Counted from the first letter of the stretch, positions 1-11,828 are shown. The stretch: DNA of 64,000 bases from Beta vulgaris subsp. vulgaris (GCF_026745355.1 NC_079210.1:6879972-6943971), one strand, 5' to 3'. The notes: a model not told the origin generated them from the letters alone. Made by a program: numbers and translations.

Positions 1-806
1 GTTTAGTTTTCTCCTCCTCTTTCTCTCTAGTTTTTAGTGTAAACCCTAGTTTTTATTCTTTTTCATTAATTCATGATTTATTAGTTTCTTTCATTGTTTT
101 CTTTACTTATGTTTTCTTTTATAGTTTTAGATTTCATTATTTATTTCATGATAGAGTAGTTTCTTTTATCTATGGTTAAGTTGAACCCTAGTTATTATAA
201 TTCATGATTGTTTCTTTAAATTCTCATATTAATTATTAATTGTTCTTGCTTAATTGATTGTGCATACCAATACTAGATTAGGGATAACTAGTATTGTTAT
301 GATTCCATTGTCTTGATCACAACGGGAGTTGGATTTTGACGGATTTGAGTATTTCAATTAAGGACATGAAGTTCTCCACGGGAGTAGGTAGAATGGATTG
401 TTAGGAAGTTAAAGTGCGTGTTTAATGTCTTTAATTTGCATGATTCCACGGGAGTAGGCTTGAATGCATATTAGAGAAGCCATAGATACTCGGGAGAGGT
501 TTATGGTACTTTATTAGGGTGTACTTTTCCTTGTGAACATTTAATTTAATAGTTTGGGGTAGAAATTATTTTGTATTATTTCGTACTAGTGGAGATACTT
601 GACCGTAGAGTCTTTTATTTTATATTGATTAGTATAGTTTAATTCCACCATTATTCTTGATATTAATCTCCTTAGTCTTACCATTATTTAAGGGCTAATC
701 ATAGAACAACTTTCTCTCTGTGGGATCGACTCTGACTTACCCTACTACATAGTTAGGAGGATTAGTTAGGTTATTTATTTTTGTTAGGTGCGCGACACGC
801 CTACCA
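1..806 (+). mobile_element. 5' LTR (partial) of a non-autonomous Gypsy-type retrotransposon
   Basis: This stretch repeats the last ~800 bp of the LTR at 3932-5377 almost base for base, with about twenty small differences by eye, mostly 1-3 nt indels. It ends CCTACCA just before a tRNA-type primer-binding site. The first ~640 bp of the LTR lie left of the window. The R/U5 part includes the motif TGTGGGATCGACTCTGACTT near 719. The differences between the LTRs mean the insertion is not recent. Confidence 0.9.
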
Positions 807-811
807 AATTT

Positions 812-829
812 TGGCGCCGTTGCCGGGGA
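812..829 (+). promoter_or_regulatory. Primer-binding site, tRNA-Asp type
   Basis: TGGCGCCGTTGCCGGGGA matches the complement of the 3' end of plant tRNA-Asp, the primer type known from Athila-like Gypsy elements. It lies 5 bp after the LTR end, as expected for minus-strand cDNA priming. The tRNA assignment rests on remembered tRNA sequence. Confidence 0.85.
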
Positions 830-928
830 GACGGTTTTGTTTATTTAGTTTTTTTATTGTTGGTGAGACTAAATTGTAAATATATTTTTTTTCTCAAAAG
901 AACATTTTTTTTTTAACTTTTCTGTATC

Positions 929-1906
929 ATGGAGTCATGTTATTTTCATGATGGGAATAATTCTTTTGCTAGGAAACATAGTCGAAATTCTTAGGATTCT
1001 CATGTTTACAGTTTTGATGCATCATATCAAAATCCTCCCAATTTTTGCATGAGTTCTCCTGAATTACCTCATATGTTATGTGAATCCCATGTATATGCTA
1101 GTAATTCTAGAGCAATTTTTTCTTTTCCTCAATATGAGAATGAATTGTTTTGGAAATACTATCACAGACTTGGTGATTTTATAGGTCCTAATCATGGAAT
1201 TGAATTATGGGATATGTGCCTAGTGATTTATGAGGGGTTAAATGAAGAAACTAGGATGGTGGTAGAATCTATGTGTGATGGAGGATTTCTATTCCAATCG
1301 CCTGATTATTGTTGGGATTTAATTGAGTGGTTGGCTAGAGATACTTATGAGTGGGAGATGTCTTCATCTGCTCTTTCACCCCAAACTTACATGTCACCAC
1401 CCCCTTATTGTTCTAATTGTCAGCTACTTCTCATCATGATTTTCTTCTTGTGATGTGACATTAATAGATGGTTTCGACCCCTCTTCCCAATTTGAATGTC
1501 AATCTGCTCAGAATTCTACCCCGATCCGTTTATTTATGATGATAATGAGGGGTGGATAATAAATGAGAGCTATTGGGATGATGAAAAGATTGAAAGAACG
1601 ACTAATGTGATGGATGTTTTGCAGGAGGAAGAAGCCATGGTTGAAATTTCCTCTTTGGAGGAAAGTCAAGTTGAGCGTGAGGTGATTTATGAGTCTTTAT
1701 CGGTACTACCTACTGTTTTTGAGTCTCATGTTCCATTCTCTGAGAAACTTGATATATCTTCTTCCCCTATATTATATCCTCCATCGTTCCTTCTTTCTCC
1801 CCTTTTGAATGACTTTCATGATAATGTAAATAATGTACAGTTCGTTTCTTTTCCTTCTTTTGAGTCATGTAAAAAGACTAACGATTTTTCTTTTTTCTTC
1901 TTGTAA
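929..1906 (+). pseudogene. Decayed gag-like reading frame of the non-autonomous LTR element
   Basis: A single frame starting at ATG 929 runs to TAA 1904-1906 with in-frame stops at 992 (TAG), 1451 (TGA) and 1493 (TGA). The middle piece (134 residues from 1049) contains FWKYYHRLGDFIGPNHGIEL and YEGLNEETRMVVESMCDGGF, which resemble the capsid-like retrotransposon gag domain of Athila/Tat-type elements. The last piece (from 1496) is an acidic, Glu/Ser-rich segment of 136 residues that I do not recognise. No protease, reverse transcriptase or integrase follows, so the element probably depended on a relative's enzymes. Whether the three stops are decay or were tolerated is not visible. Confidence 0.65.
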
Positions 1907-3917
1907 ATATAATTTTCTTTGATTTTCTTTTTGTAGTTTTAGTAATTTTTGAGTACTAATATTTTTCATTTTTCCTTTTCACTGTTATATAATATGCTCT
2001 GAGATGTTTGCAGGAACATATGATAAGCTTCTTCGAGCATTGAACTATTATGAGTGGTCTACTAATCTTAAACGGTCAAGCAAGACCTTAAAGTTGCGCT
2101 TCTCGGGAGGCAACCCGAGTTTTGACTTATTTTCTCTTTTCTTTATTTTTTTATTTTGATTTTTGACTTTGTCCACTTTGTTTCTAGTGTTTTTAACCAC
2201 TTTGATGTGTTTTTTTTAGGTGGAGCGAGTTCCAAAAAAAAAAAAAAAAAAACAAACAAATCAGAGAAACAAAAAAAAAAAAATCTGCCCCCACAACCGG
2301 CGCCTACCAAATTTTGGCACATTGATTTAATTATTAGTTCATTGGATTGTTGAGGGTTTTGTGTGGTGTGTTAGTGGTGGATTGTGGTATTTGTGGGCGT
2401 GCTCTGTGTTGGATGATTGTTGGTTTGGTGTTGGATCCTTTTCTAAACTGGTTTATGCAGTGAGGACACTGCAAATTCTAGCTTGGGGGAGGAATATTCT
2501 ATCTTTTATTGCTTTTTAGTGTAGATTTCATTGCTTTCGTAGGATGTTGCACGGTTTGTACTGCTTATCAGGAGTGGGAGTTTACGTGTAACCAAAAAAA
2601 TTGTAATGCTTTCTTAGTTGCATTAGCATATATTATCTCATTTAGATTTCATCTCATTTTAGTTGCATCTATGGGACTACTGCTAAAACTTTTGAGAACC
2701 TTGTTGATATTTTACTACATTTGTTAAGTGTCACTCATCTTGTTCATGATACTTCATAGCACGATTGTTTCGCAATTGATTGTTTGTGGTAAGATTGATT
2801 GATCTCTCTCTGGCTCGATTTAACATTACTATGCAACCTTAACCTAAGTGAGCTTCGGTGCCTATAAACTGACGTATCTGTGTCAGTTATGTTCTTTCAT
2901 GTGTGATTAGTTCCTCGTTGTTGCATTGATCTTGACTTTGACTTGGTACTCCTTGATATTTGATAGTGCATACATTTTGATATGATTGAGGCGTTTCATT
3001 TGATGATCTTAGCTCCAGAGTTATTCTTGTTTTCATATTATCCTTCCTTTAGCCCCGCTGAGCCTTTTCTGACTTTGTTTGATTGATACCTACATTACAA
3101 GCCATTGGCCTCATTTGATTCTTGTCCCAAGCCTAGCTTGGGGGAGCGAGTATTAGTTTTGGTTTAGTTTGTATTGAATTAAAGTGCTCTATTTGTGGTT
3201 TAGAAGGATGGAAAAGTATGTTTAGTGAGCTTGGAAATTGAAATGAAAGTTTGAAAAAAAAAGAAAAAAAAAAAGGTGAAAAATGAAATGAAAAAGAAGT
3301 GAAAAAGAGTTGTGAATAAAGTGAAATAAAAAGGGTTATGATTGATTTCTTAAGTAAAAAGGTTGTTGATTAGATTTGGAGATTGTTGGTGTTGCATGGA
3401 GTTGTTGACTTTTCATGGTCATGTTTTCAGTTATATGATGCTCCCCCTTCTTGGTTTTTCCACCACAATTCCCAAATTATTTCCATACCTTTAACCTCAC
3501 CCCATTACAACCCTTAAAAGTCCTCTTGATCATTATGTATTGTATTGTTGAGTATTAAGTGAGTCAAAAAGTCAAAGTTAAAGAATATTTGCTTCATCTG
3601 AGTCGACTGATTTAGGTTGAGAGTCATTATTCATCCCTTAAACACATGAGAGATTTGAGTGCACATAACTATAGTGAGGTCTGCAGGTTTGGTTAAATCC
3701 AGTTTGGGAGAGATGGTTTGTGGTTTGATTGGAGAGTCGATTGCGATACATGACATGCTATGCGGCTTTGTTCGAGCTTGTTTCGATGCTTGGCTTATGT
3801 AGTGATTATATCTCTTGTGTTTTCAATTGAGTGTTTAGCCCTGTTGTAGTCCTATATTGTAGGTTGTCTAACTTTTCCGATGTCTATGTCTTATTGCTTG
3901 AGGACAAGCAATGGTTT
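1907..3917 (+). mobile_element. Non-coding internal region of the LTR element with repeated polypurine-like motifs
   Basis: No convincing coding frame. The purine-rich motif AGCTTGGGGGAG, identical to the polypurine tract before the 3' LTR, also occurs at 2480-2491 and 3135-3146. Two of the three copies (2480 and 3918) follow a GAGGACA-type context. A/G-rich low-complexity runs lie near 2230-2285 and 3250-3320. Length and lack of pol fit a LARD-type (large non-autonomous) derivative. Confidence 0.7.
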
Positions 3918-3931
3918 AGCTTGGGGGAGTT
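3918..3931 (+). promoter_or_regulatory. Polypurine tract
   Basis: AGCTTGGGGGAG directly precedes the 3' LTR start TGATAAGTC at 3932, the expected site for plus-strand cDNA priming. Confidence 0.85.
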
Positions 3932-5377
3932 TGATAAGTCATATTTATATATAGTTTTTAGGTGCATTTAGGTTGCATTTTAGAGCATTTAGTTTCATAT
4001 TTAGGTTCATTGATGCATTATATTCTTAAGTTATGTTTTTCTATTTCTATTCGGTATGTTTTCTTGGTTTTGATGAATTTCAGGCATTGAGACGTATTTG
4101 GAGTATGATTGCTAAGCTTAGGATTAGGAGCACTTGGAAAGAAGTACAATGAATAAGGATCGTATGGATATGTCATAGTACGAGTTTGAGCAAAAACGAA
4201 GCGGAAAATCATTAGAAGAAATGTGAAAAAGAGTCACGTCTACTCTTCTGATCATAATTTTTGATGTGATTCTTATAATCGAGTAATTCCACATATTTGG
4301 AAACTAGACTTGAAGACTTTCCAACGATAGGTGGCACGCCCCGAGGAGACTTCTAGTCAAGGAGTTATGCCTTTCGGAAGATTGCACTGTTTCTGCTGGA
4401 ATCTGCCACGGTACGCGCGGATCACTAATCCGCCTATTAATGATTTATTTAAGCTTTCCTTATCTTGTAAATTACTTTCCAAGTCATATTAGGTTATTGA
4501 ATATATTATTTAGATAGGTTTTCATTCTTTCTCTCTCCTCCTCCCTTTCACTATTTTTAGTTTTAGGTTTAGTTTTAGTTTTCTCCTCTCTTTCTCTCTA
4601 GTTTTTAGTGAAACCCTAGTTTTTATTCTTTTTCATTAATTCATGAGTTCTATTAGTTTCTTTCATGATTTCTTTAATTATGTTTTCTTTTATGTTTTAG
4701 ATTTCATTATTTATTTCATGATAGAGTAGTTTCTTTTATCTATGGTTAAGTTGAACCCTAGTATATTTAATTCATGATTGTTTCTTTAAATTCTCATATT
4801 AATATTTAATTGTTCTTGCTTAATTGATTGTGCATATCCCAATACTAGATTAGGGATAACTAGTATTGTTATGATTCCATTGTCTTGATCACAACGGGAG
4901 TTGGATTTTGACGGATTTGAGTATTTCAATTAAGGACATGAAGTTCTCCACGGGAGTAGGTAGAATGGATTGTTAGGAAGTTAAAGTGTCGTGTTTAATG
5001 TCTTTAATTTGCATGATTCCACGGGAGTAGGCTTGAATGCATATTAGAGAAGCCATAGATACTCGGGAGAGGTTTATGGTACTTTATAGGGTGTACTTTT
5101 CCTTGTGAACATTTAATTTATTAGTTTGGGGTAGAAATTATTTTGTATTATTTCGTGCTAGTGGGGATACTTAACTGTAGTCTTTTATTTTTATATTGAT
5201 TAGTATAGTTTAATTCCACCATTATTCTTGATATTAATCTCCCTTAGTCTTACCGTTATTTAAGGGCTAATCATAGAACAGCTTTCTCTTTGTGGGATCG
5301 ACTCTGACTTACCCTACTACATAGTTAGGAGGATTAGTTAGGTTATTTATTTTTGTTAGGTGCGCGCACGCCTACCA
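3932..5377 (+). mobile_element. 3' LTR of the non-autonomous Gypsy-type element
   Basis: A 1446-bp LTR beginning TGATAAGTC and ending CCTACCA. It repeats 1-806 in its second part. Its first ~800 bp also match the solo LTRs at 40686 and 41972, but the second part does not. Immediately after it the Copia coding sequence begins in mid-frame, so this element is inserted in the Copia reverse-transcriptase region. The flanking five bases are ATCCG (5378-5382); the matching target copy should lie just left of the 5' LTR, outside the window. Confidence 0.9.
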
Positions 5378-7965
5378 ATCCGATGTACACTCTTTTCTCT
5401 TGTACACCCACTTACACCCAACGATCTTCTTCTTCTTAGGTGAAACAACCAACTCCCAAGTATTGTTATTGTGCAAAGACTCCATCTCTTGCTTCATTGC
5501 CATCAACCACTTGCTTGAATCGGGTAGAGACATTGCTTCCTTATAGGAGCATGGATCATCAAATGTCTCCACCTCATTTGCCACGGTGAGAGCATATTGC
5601 ACATAGTCACACTCCTCAACATATCTTTGAGGAGGCTTGATTTGCCTTTTTTGTCTCTCACTAGCAAGTGTCTTGCGTTGGGTTTTAGGTGAACCCTCAA
5701 CATGCCTCTCATGAGTGAGAGCATCATCTTGTGAAGCACTTTCAAACTCCACCTTCTCCCCAGTGTCATGAGATGAACCTACATCATTACAAATAGAAAG
5801 CTCCTTCTCCGGAGTGATCATGCATGATTCATCAAACACAACATCTCTAGAAGTTATTACCCTCCTAGATTTTTCACACCAAACTCTATATCCATTAACC
5901 CCCAAACCATAGCCAACAAATACACATTTTCTAGCTCTAGGTTCAAGTTTATCATCTTTTACATGAATATAGGCCGGACAACCAAAAATTTTCAAATTTG
6001 AGTAATCACATGGAGTTCCGAACCATACCACTTGAGGAGATTTAAAGTTAAGGGCGGAGTGAGGAGACCGGTTCACCAAATAGCATGCCGTTGCAACCGA
6101 TTCGGCCCAAAAGATCTTCCCCAACTTGGCTTGTGAGAGCATACATCTTGCTCTCTCTAGAAGTCCTATTCATCCTCTCCGCAACACCATTTTGTTGAGG
6201 CCTCCCAACACAAGTTCTATGACGAACAATGCCTTCATCAAGACAATACTTAGTGAACTTCTTTTCAACAAACTCTAGACCATTGTCGGCTCTCAAAACC
6301 TTGATCTTCTTGTCGGTCTTCTTCTCAATCATAGTCTTCCATTGAAGAAACACATCAAACACCTCATCCTTGTGCTTGAGGAAGAACGACCACACCTTCC
6401 TAGAGAAATCATCAATTATAGTGAGCATGTAACTACAACCACCCAAAGAAGTCTTCCTAGAGGGACCCCACAAATCCGAATGGATGTAATCAAGAGGTTC
6501 TTTGGTGTTGTGTATTGCGGGCTTGAAGTTAACCCGCTTGTGTTTACCAAACACACAATGCTCACAAAAGCCAAGGTTGCCAAGCTTCACATTTTCTAGC
6601 AAACCTTGCTTGCAAAGTTCGGACATTCCATGCTCTCCCATATGACCAAGCCTCAAATGCCAATGCTTGGTATCATCATCACTCATAGTGCCGGTGGAGA
6701 CATTTGCCGAACCACTAACCATGGAACCTTGTAACACATACAAACTTCCCCTTTTAATACTCTTCATCAAGACAAGTGCACCCCTAATAACCTTCAATAC
6801 TCCACCTTCCGCTATGTACTTACACCCATTGTTGTCAAGTGTGCCAAGAGAGATCAAGTTCTTCTTCATTTCCGGAACATGGCGGACTTTGGACAATGTT
6901 CTAACCGTGTCATCAAACATAGTGATATCCACGGACCCTATGCCAATCACCTTGCAAGTAGCATTGTTTCCCATGGTGACCGTGCCTCCATTGAACTCCT
7001 CATATGAGGTGAACATGTCTTTGTTGGGTGTCACATGAAAAGAACATCCCGAATCCATTATCCATTCACTCTTGCTCTTGAGCCTATCATGAGTAACAAC
7101 CAATCCACCACTTTCGCTATCGAAATCAACATAGCTTACATCGGCGGAGTTCATGGGTTCCTTGCCTTTCCCGGGCTTACTATTCCCCGATTGCTTGTTC
7201 TTCAACTTGTAGCATTCGGACTTAATGTGTCCCTTTAGATGACAATAATTACAAGTCTTGTGTCTATTAGAATTAGGCTTCTTAGACTTAGAACGCCCCC
7301 TATTCTTACCACCGTTACCACCTTGATGAGTAGATGCAACATCATTTGATCTACCCCTAACAAACAAGCCATCACTAGAGTTTGACGATTTAGATGTCAA
7401 TTGACTATCAATCAATTCCCTTTGGTTCAAAGCATCCCTAACATCATCAATACTCAAATCATCTCTACCATATAAGATAGTTTTCCCTAAAATGCTTGTA
7501 TGAATGTGGTAATGAACACAACAACCAAATAGCCAAATCTTCATCATCCAAAGTCACATCAATGTTTTGAAGATCCATTATAATAGAATAAAACTCATCT
7601 ATATGAGACTTAAGAGAATTACCTTCCTCAAGTCGAAGGGCATACAATCTACTCTTGAGTAGAAGTCGGTTGATGACACTCTTTGCCATGTAAAGAGACT
7701 CCAACTTCAACCATAGACCCGCCGATGAATCCTCCTTAGCAACTTCCCTCAATACTTCATTCGAGAGGCAAAGTTGTATAGCCGATAAGGCCTTCAAATC
7801 CAATTCTTCCCATTTCTCTTCGGTCATTGTAGTAGGCTTCTTCACCTTGTCCTCTAGAGCCTTGTGAACACCATTTTGAATCAATATTGCCTTCATCTTC
7901 ACTTGCAATAGTCCAAAATTAATGGACCTATCAAACTTCTTAATATCAAGCTTCATTGTTGACAT
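5378..7965 (-). pseudogene. Copia retrotransposon gag-pol, frameshifted and truncated by insertion
   Basis: Read on minus from MSTMKLD at 7965. Gag (UBN2-type) is followed by a CCHC zinc knuckle (CNYCHLKGHIKSEC), the protease motif WIMDSGCSFHVT, an integrase HHCC region (HWHLRLGH...CEHCVFGK) and an integrase core with HSDLWGP, LRADNGLEF and NGVAERMNRT supplying the D-D-E residues. The reverse transcriptase is reached only at its beginning (WVYKRKE) and is cut at 5378 by the LTR of the neighbouring element. Two frame breaks are visible: a probable extra base in the T-run 7481-7484 inside gag, and a small deletion near 6161 after the integrase E. RT-RNase H and the other LTR would lie left of position 1. 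Not functional. Confidence 0.93.
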
Positions 7966-8005
7966 ATTCTTCAAAAAAATCAACTAGAAACCACCCAAAC
8001 CTTAA

Positions 8006-8017
8006 GCTTTGATACCA
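8006..8017 (-). promoter_or_regulatory. Copia primer-binding site, initiator-Met tRNA type
   Basis: On minus, TGGTATCAAAGC stands 2 bp after the LTR end TGCTAACA. This is one base from the usual initiator tRNA-Met complement TGGTATCAGAGC known in Copia elements. Confidence 0.85.
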
Positions 8018-8019
8018 AT

Positions 8020-8739
8020 TGTTAGCAATAAATGCAATTTCTAGGACCTAGGGTTTGCTAATCAATTTCAAGTTCAACAATAAATGCAAAGTTGTAAACT
8101 TTAAATGAGAAATATAAGCAATAAAGAGAGACAAAGATTTAACGTGGTTCGGTCAATCTTGACCTACATCCACAAGCAAGAACCTTGGAGCTTTTCTTTA
8201 GCCTCTAAAATGGAGGAATTACAATGGAGAAGAGGAGAGAGAGAGAGGAGAGAGAGTTATTTTGTGGCTAATTTGAATCTTGTTTTTCCCAAATGACTTT
8301 AGGAAGCCTTATATATGACTTCCTAAAGGTTACAAAATCACCCTCAACCCAATACATTAAATCCGGAAAAAACCGGATTAGAATAAAATCCCGAAACAGG
8401 GCAAGCTTCCCGCCCGGGCCAGACAGCCCGCCCGCCCGGGGCAGGCCTTGGCAGCAGCTTCTGCCTTCGAGGCAGAAAGTGGTAGAAATGGTGCGCCCGC
8501 CCGAGCCGAGCCACAGCCCGCCCGGGCCACACAGCTCGCCCGGGCCCGATGGAAGTAGAGGAATCTGCCTTCGAAGGCAGAAACTTGGTGAGTGGTGGAG
8601 CCCGGCCGAGCAGCCCTATGGCCCGCCCGAGCTGTTGTGCTTGGACGGGTTTCCTTCGCTCATCCGGGCCGTGCAACGCAAGGCTTTAAAGCCCAATCTC
8701 TCTTTTCTCTTGGGCCACGAAATCAAGGCACATTTAACA
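8020..8739 (-). mobile_element. Copia 5' LTR with a GC-rich block
   Basis: 720 bp bounded by TGTTA...TAACA ends in the right place relative to the primer-binding site. A TATA-like TATATAAGG lies on minus at 8307-8315, flanked by the 10-bp inverted repeat CTTTAGGAAG/CTTCCTAAAG. Roughly 8400-8660 is strikingly GC-rich, with repeated GCCCGCCCGGGC-like units and two small hairpins (8461-8475 and 8565-8580). A predicted target site AATTC follows at 8740. Confidence 0.85.
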
Positions 8740-9340
8740 AATTCAATTTAGCATAAGGATTTAAGAAGTAGATTTAGAATTTGGTTATATAAGAGATGTA
8801 CATTGGTGGTCTTTTGATCATTTTGAAGATTACATCATGTCAGCTATGAAGTATGGCGCTTAACATATGAGGTGGGGGTGACACATGACATAGTATACAA
8901 TGTTCGCCCATATGTTTTAATAATATATAGATCTCATAATGAAGGACATTCTCACTGCCTATCACATATGATTCCGTACTTTACGAGCCGTAAAATTCAT
9001 CCATGTTCTCAATGTACTTCATTTTGACATGAACTATCACACACTTCCTCTGTTTTTATATCTTTCTCACTTGTAAGTTTGACACTAATCATAATTAAAG
9101 AGAATCTTCTCGATGTGTAAGAAAAAAATATAGTCATGTGAGGTCTTATTTGATTCGACTTAATTAATACTTTATTAATATTCAACCATTATAATTTTTA
9201 CTAATATATAATGAAAGATATTTAAGCTCAAAAACGTGTATTGAGAGACGTATACAGAAAAGTAAAGATGATGAAAAAATAGAAGGGATATGATACAATC
9301 ATTTTATAGTAATAGTGCTACAATATTTAGAAAAATCATA
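8740..9340. other. AT-rich intergenic stretch
   Basis: No gene, TIR or LTR signal seen beyond the predicted Copia target site at its left edge and one copy of the SINE target site at 9327-9340. Confidence 0.5.
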
Positions 9341-9478
9341 GAGGTTGAGGTGGTGGAGTAGTGACATCGCTTCCCACCTCATATCCCCGAGGTTTAGGGA
9401 TCAAACGTCATGGGACTGATTTGAGGATTTCCCTTATCTCGCCTCAAGTGAGTCCCCTTCATCTTACCTTAAAAAAAA
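9341..9478 (+). mobile_element. tRNA-derived-type SINE
   Basis: A 138-bp insert with an A-rich 3' end (9471-9478), flanked by TTAGAAAAATCATA (9327-9340) and TTAGAAAAATCTTA (9479-9492), a 14-bp target duplication with one mismatch. The head GAGGTGGTGGAGTAGTGAC resembles an RNA polymerase III A box, and TTTAGGGATCAAACG about 40 bp later a B box. Assignment as a SINE follows from these features plus size. Confidence 0.7.
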
Positions 9479-9492
9479 TTAGAAAAATCTTA

Positions 9493-9967
9493 AAGTAGAT
9501 ATAAAGTGTTTTTAAGAAATACATGATCTTTATCATGTGACCCATTCAATAGATCACATAGTGCATGTGACTGAGCAATGATATTCCCATATTCGAAATT
9601 GGATAAATTGTCCAATATCATGGTAATTTTGTAATTTTTGTGACAAAAAATATAATTATAAATTATAAAAAGATATTATCTTTTTATATATTTTTATTTA
9701 GGATTTGTTACGTGAAATCTAGTTGATATTTTAGATGACTAGTATATTATTTTTGACACCATCTTATCATATCAATTGACTATTATATCATATCTTGACT
9801 GCATGCATCTTATCATATCAAGTTAATGTTATATTATATTGAATTATATCACATGTTTAGTAATTACAAAAATACCATAATATGGGACAATTGTCCAATG
9901 TTGAATATAGAAGAATACTTTCTCCATGTAACTCAATTTTACAAGCTAGTAACTCAATAATATTATA
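9493..9967. other. AT-rich intergenic stretch with local repeats
   Basis: Contains imperfect repeats of the type ATCTTATCATATCAA near 9760-9830; no coding frame is supported. Confidence 0.4.
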
Positions 9968-10229
9968 CTCCCTTCGTTTCTTTTTAATCTACACACTTTC
10001 TTTTTTAGTCCGTTTCTTTTTAATCTACACACTGTTGTTTTTTTCTATATTTGATAACGTATCACATCTACTTTCTCCTCTTTTTCCAACCATATCATTC
10101 ACTTTTTAATATTTTAACCCACTCTTTTGTTTCTCTCTCTCACTTTTTAGTTTCTCTCTCATACTTTTATACTTTCTCCTTGGTTCTCCCCCAAAGTGAA
10201 ATGAGTAAATTAATATGAAACGGAGGAAG
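9968..10229. mobile_element. Stowaway-like MITE
   Basis: Ends CTCCCTTCGTTTC and GAAACGGAGGAAG are inverted copies, flanked by TA on both sides. The left arm holds a direct repeat of CCGTTTCTTTTTAATCTACA (about 9971 and 10010). Size 262 bp, no coding capacity. TA target sites and CTCCNTCCGT ends are typical of Tc1/mariner-derived plant MITEs. Confidence 0.85.
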
Positions 10230-11828
10230 TAGCATATAAATGTATCACGACTTTAAACGGTTATTTCACTATAAATGTAGGAAGTACATATTCTTAGGAA
10301 ATTTTCAAATTAAGAAAAAAGATTTCTTGAAAATTTCAAAATTAACTAGAGGTCACATGTGAAATTCTCATAAAAAGTTCTACTTATCTCTATTCTATAT
10401 GTCAAAAGGAATAAGACACTAAAAAATAGAAAAAAAAAAAAAAAAGAGCAACTACTCACTTTAATTAAAAAAAAAAAATTAAAAATAGAAAAGGGAACTA
10501 CCTAATTAATTAAAAAAAAAACATTATAAAAAATAAACCGTCAACGATTCAAAATTCCCTAATTTTATATATAATTAACAATTAATTTAATTTTCTATAT
10601 CCGCTAAAAAAAATCAATTCGTCTTGTGTGGACCCGGTTCACATCAAAAATAGTGTGGACCAGACCTAGACACGTGCCCCACTACAAACTAGTCACTTCC
10701 GCTTTCCAAAATCTGTGCGATTTTCTCTCTCTTCAATAAGATTCTCTCGCACTAAAATTTAACAAAAACAGTTGTCCAGAACAAACATACACTATATCAT
10801 TTTAAAATACACTATATCATGTCAAACACTATAACGGTTGATTATGATAATTATGTGTAATATACAAATAAACTACACTATAGCATTTTAAAATACATTA
10901 TATGTCAAAACACAAAATATCGTACAACACTATCATGTCAAAAAACACAACAAAACACTATCATGTCAAAATACACTATATCATTTCAAAATACACTATA
11001 TCATGTCAATATACACTATAACATGCAACACTATAATGTCAAAAAACTCAGCAAAATACTATGATTTTAAAATACGCTATATCATTTCAAAATACACTAT
11101 ATTATTTTAAAAATACACTATCAGGAGAGTGATCGAAGTTATCAGAAGAGATAAAAGAGCGGAAGACTGGACGCGGCAAAAACGGAAAGTTGTAATCATT
11201 AAAACTCACGTGAGATGGATAAGATGTACACTAACTTAGTATATACCGGGTTTATATAAATTTTTTTCAAAAAAAATATTCTACGTATTTTCGCACACTA
11301 TATATACATATAAAACTAGTCTAAAAAAATAGCAAGGACGAAACCATTATTGCAAATCTGGAGTCATTTGAAGCACTTAGAATTTGTTTTTTTTTAATTG
11401 GGAGACTCGATCTCATAGAGTTCAATTCCCGTTCTCAACCCATGACCAATATGAGCTCGAAGCTTCCTTCGTAATCTTAATTAAATCTAAATTATTTGTA
11501 ATTTTCTATAAAAAAAAACACTTTGCATCCACTAAAATTACAATATGATATTTTTAACCCATTTATATAATATTCTGGATCTGCTACGTAAATGGGTAAG
11601 TTAATTCCTCTATTTTACTAAAAAAATAGAAGGTTTATCTCAAACAAAGCAGTCTAAAATCTCCTGGAGTCCACAAATTTTTACTTATTCATATTTTTGA
11701 ATGTGAACCGGAAAGCACTAACGAAAACAATATCCTTCACTAGCACTGACTAGCAACTTGTTAATTAAAACCAATATTCTTCTTGCAGATAATTGAAACC
11801 AATATATATTTACACTGGGATCTCTTCA
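10230..11828. other. AT-rich intergenic region, 3' of the proline-rich protein gene
   Basis: Poly-A and AT tracts (10420-10600), the dispersed short repeat at 10790-11130, and a possible SINE-like B-box stretch near 11400-11440 that I could not bound. No supported gene. Confidence 0.5.
10790..11130 (+). repeat. Degenerate minisatellite, AATACACTATATCAT type
   Basis: About a dozen imperfect copies of a ~15-20 bp unit such as AATACACTATATCATTTTAA and ACACTATATCATGTCAAA are arrayed here with variable spacing. No flanking duplication was seen. Confidence 0.8.

Noticed and set aside
8293..8751. Open frame of ~150 residues on plus and ~110 on minus in a GC-rich block
   Set aside because: Falls inside the Copia LTR; openness is explained by GC content and repeats.
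11390..11475. Possible SINE with GAGTTCAATTCCCG B-box-like sequence
   Set aside because: Neither a tail nor flanking duplication could be placed.
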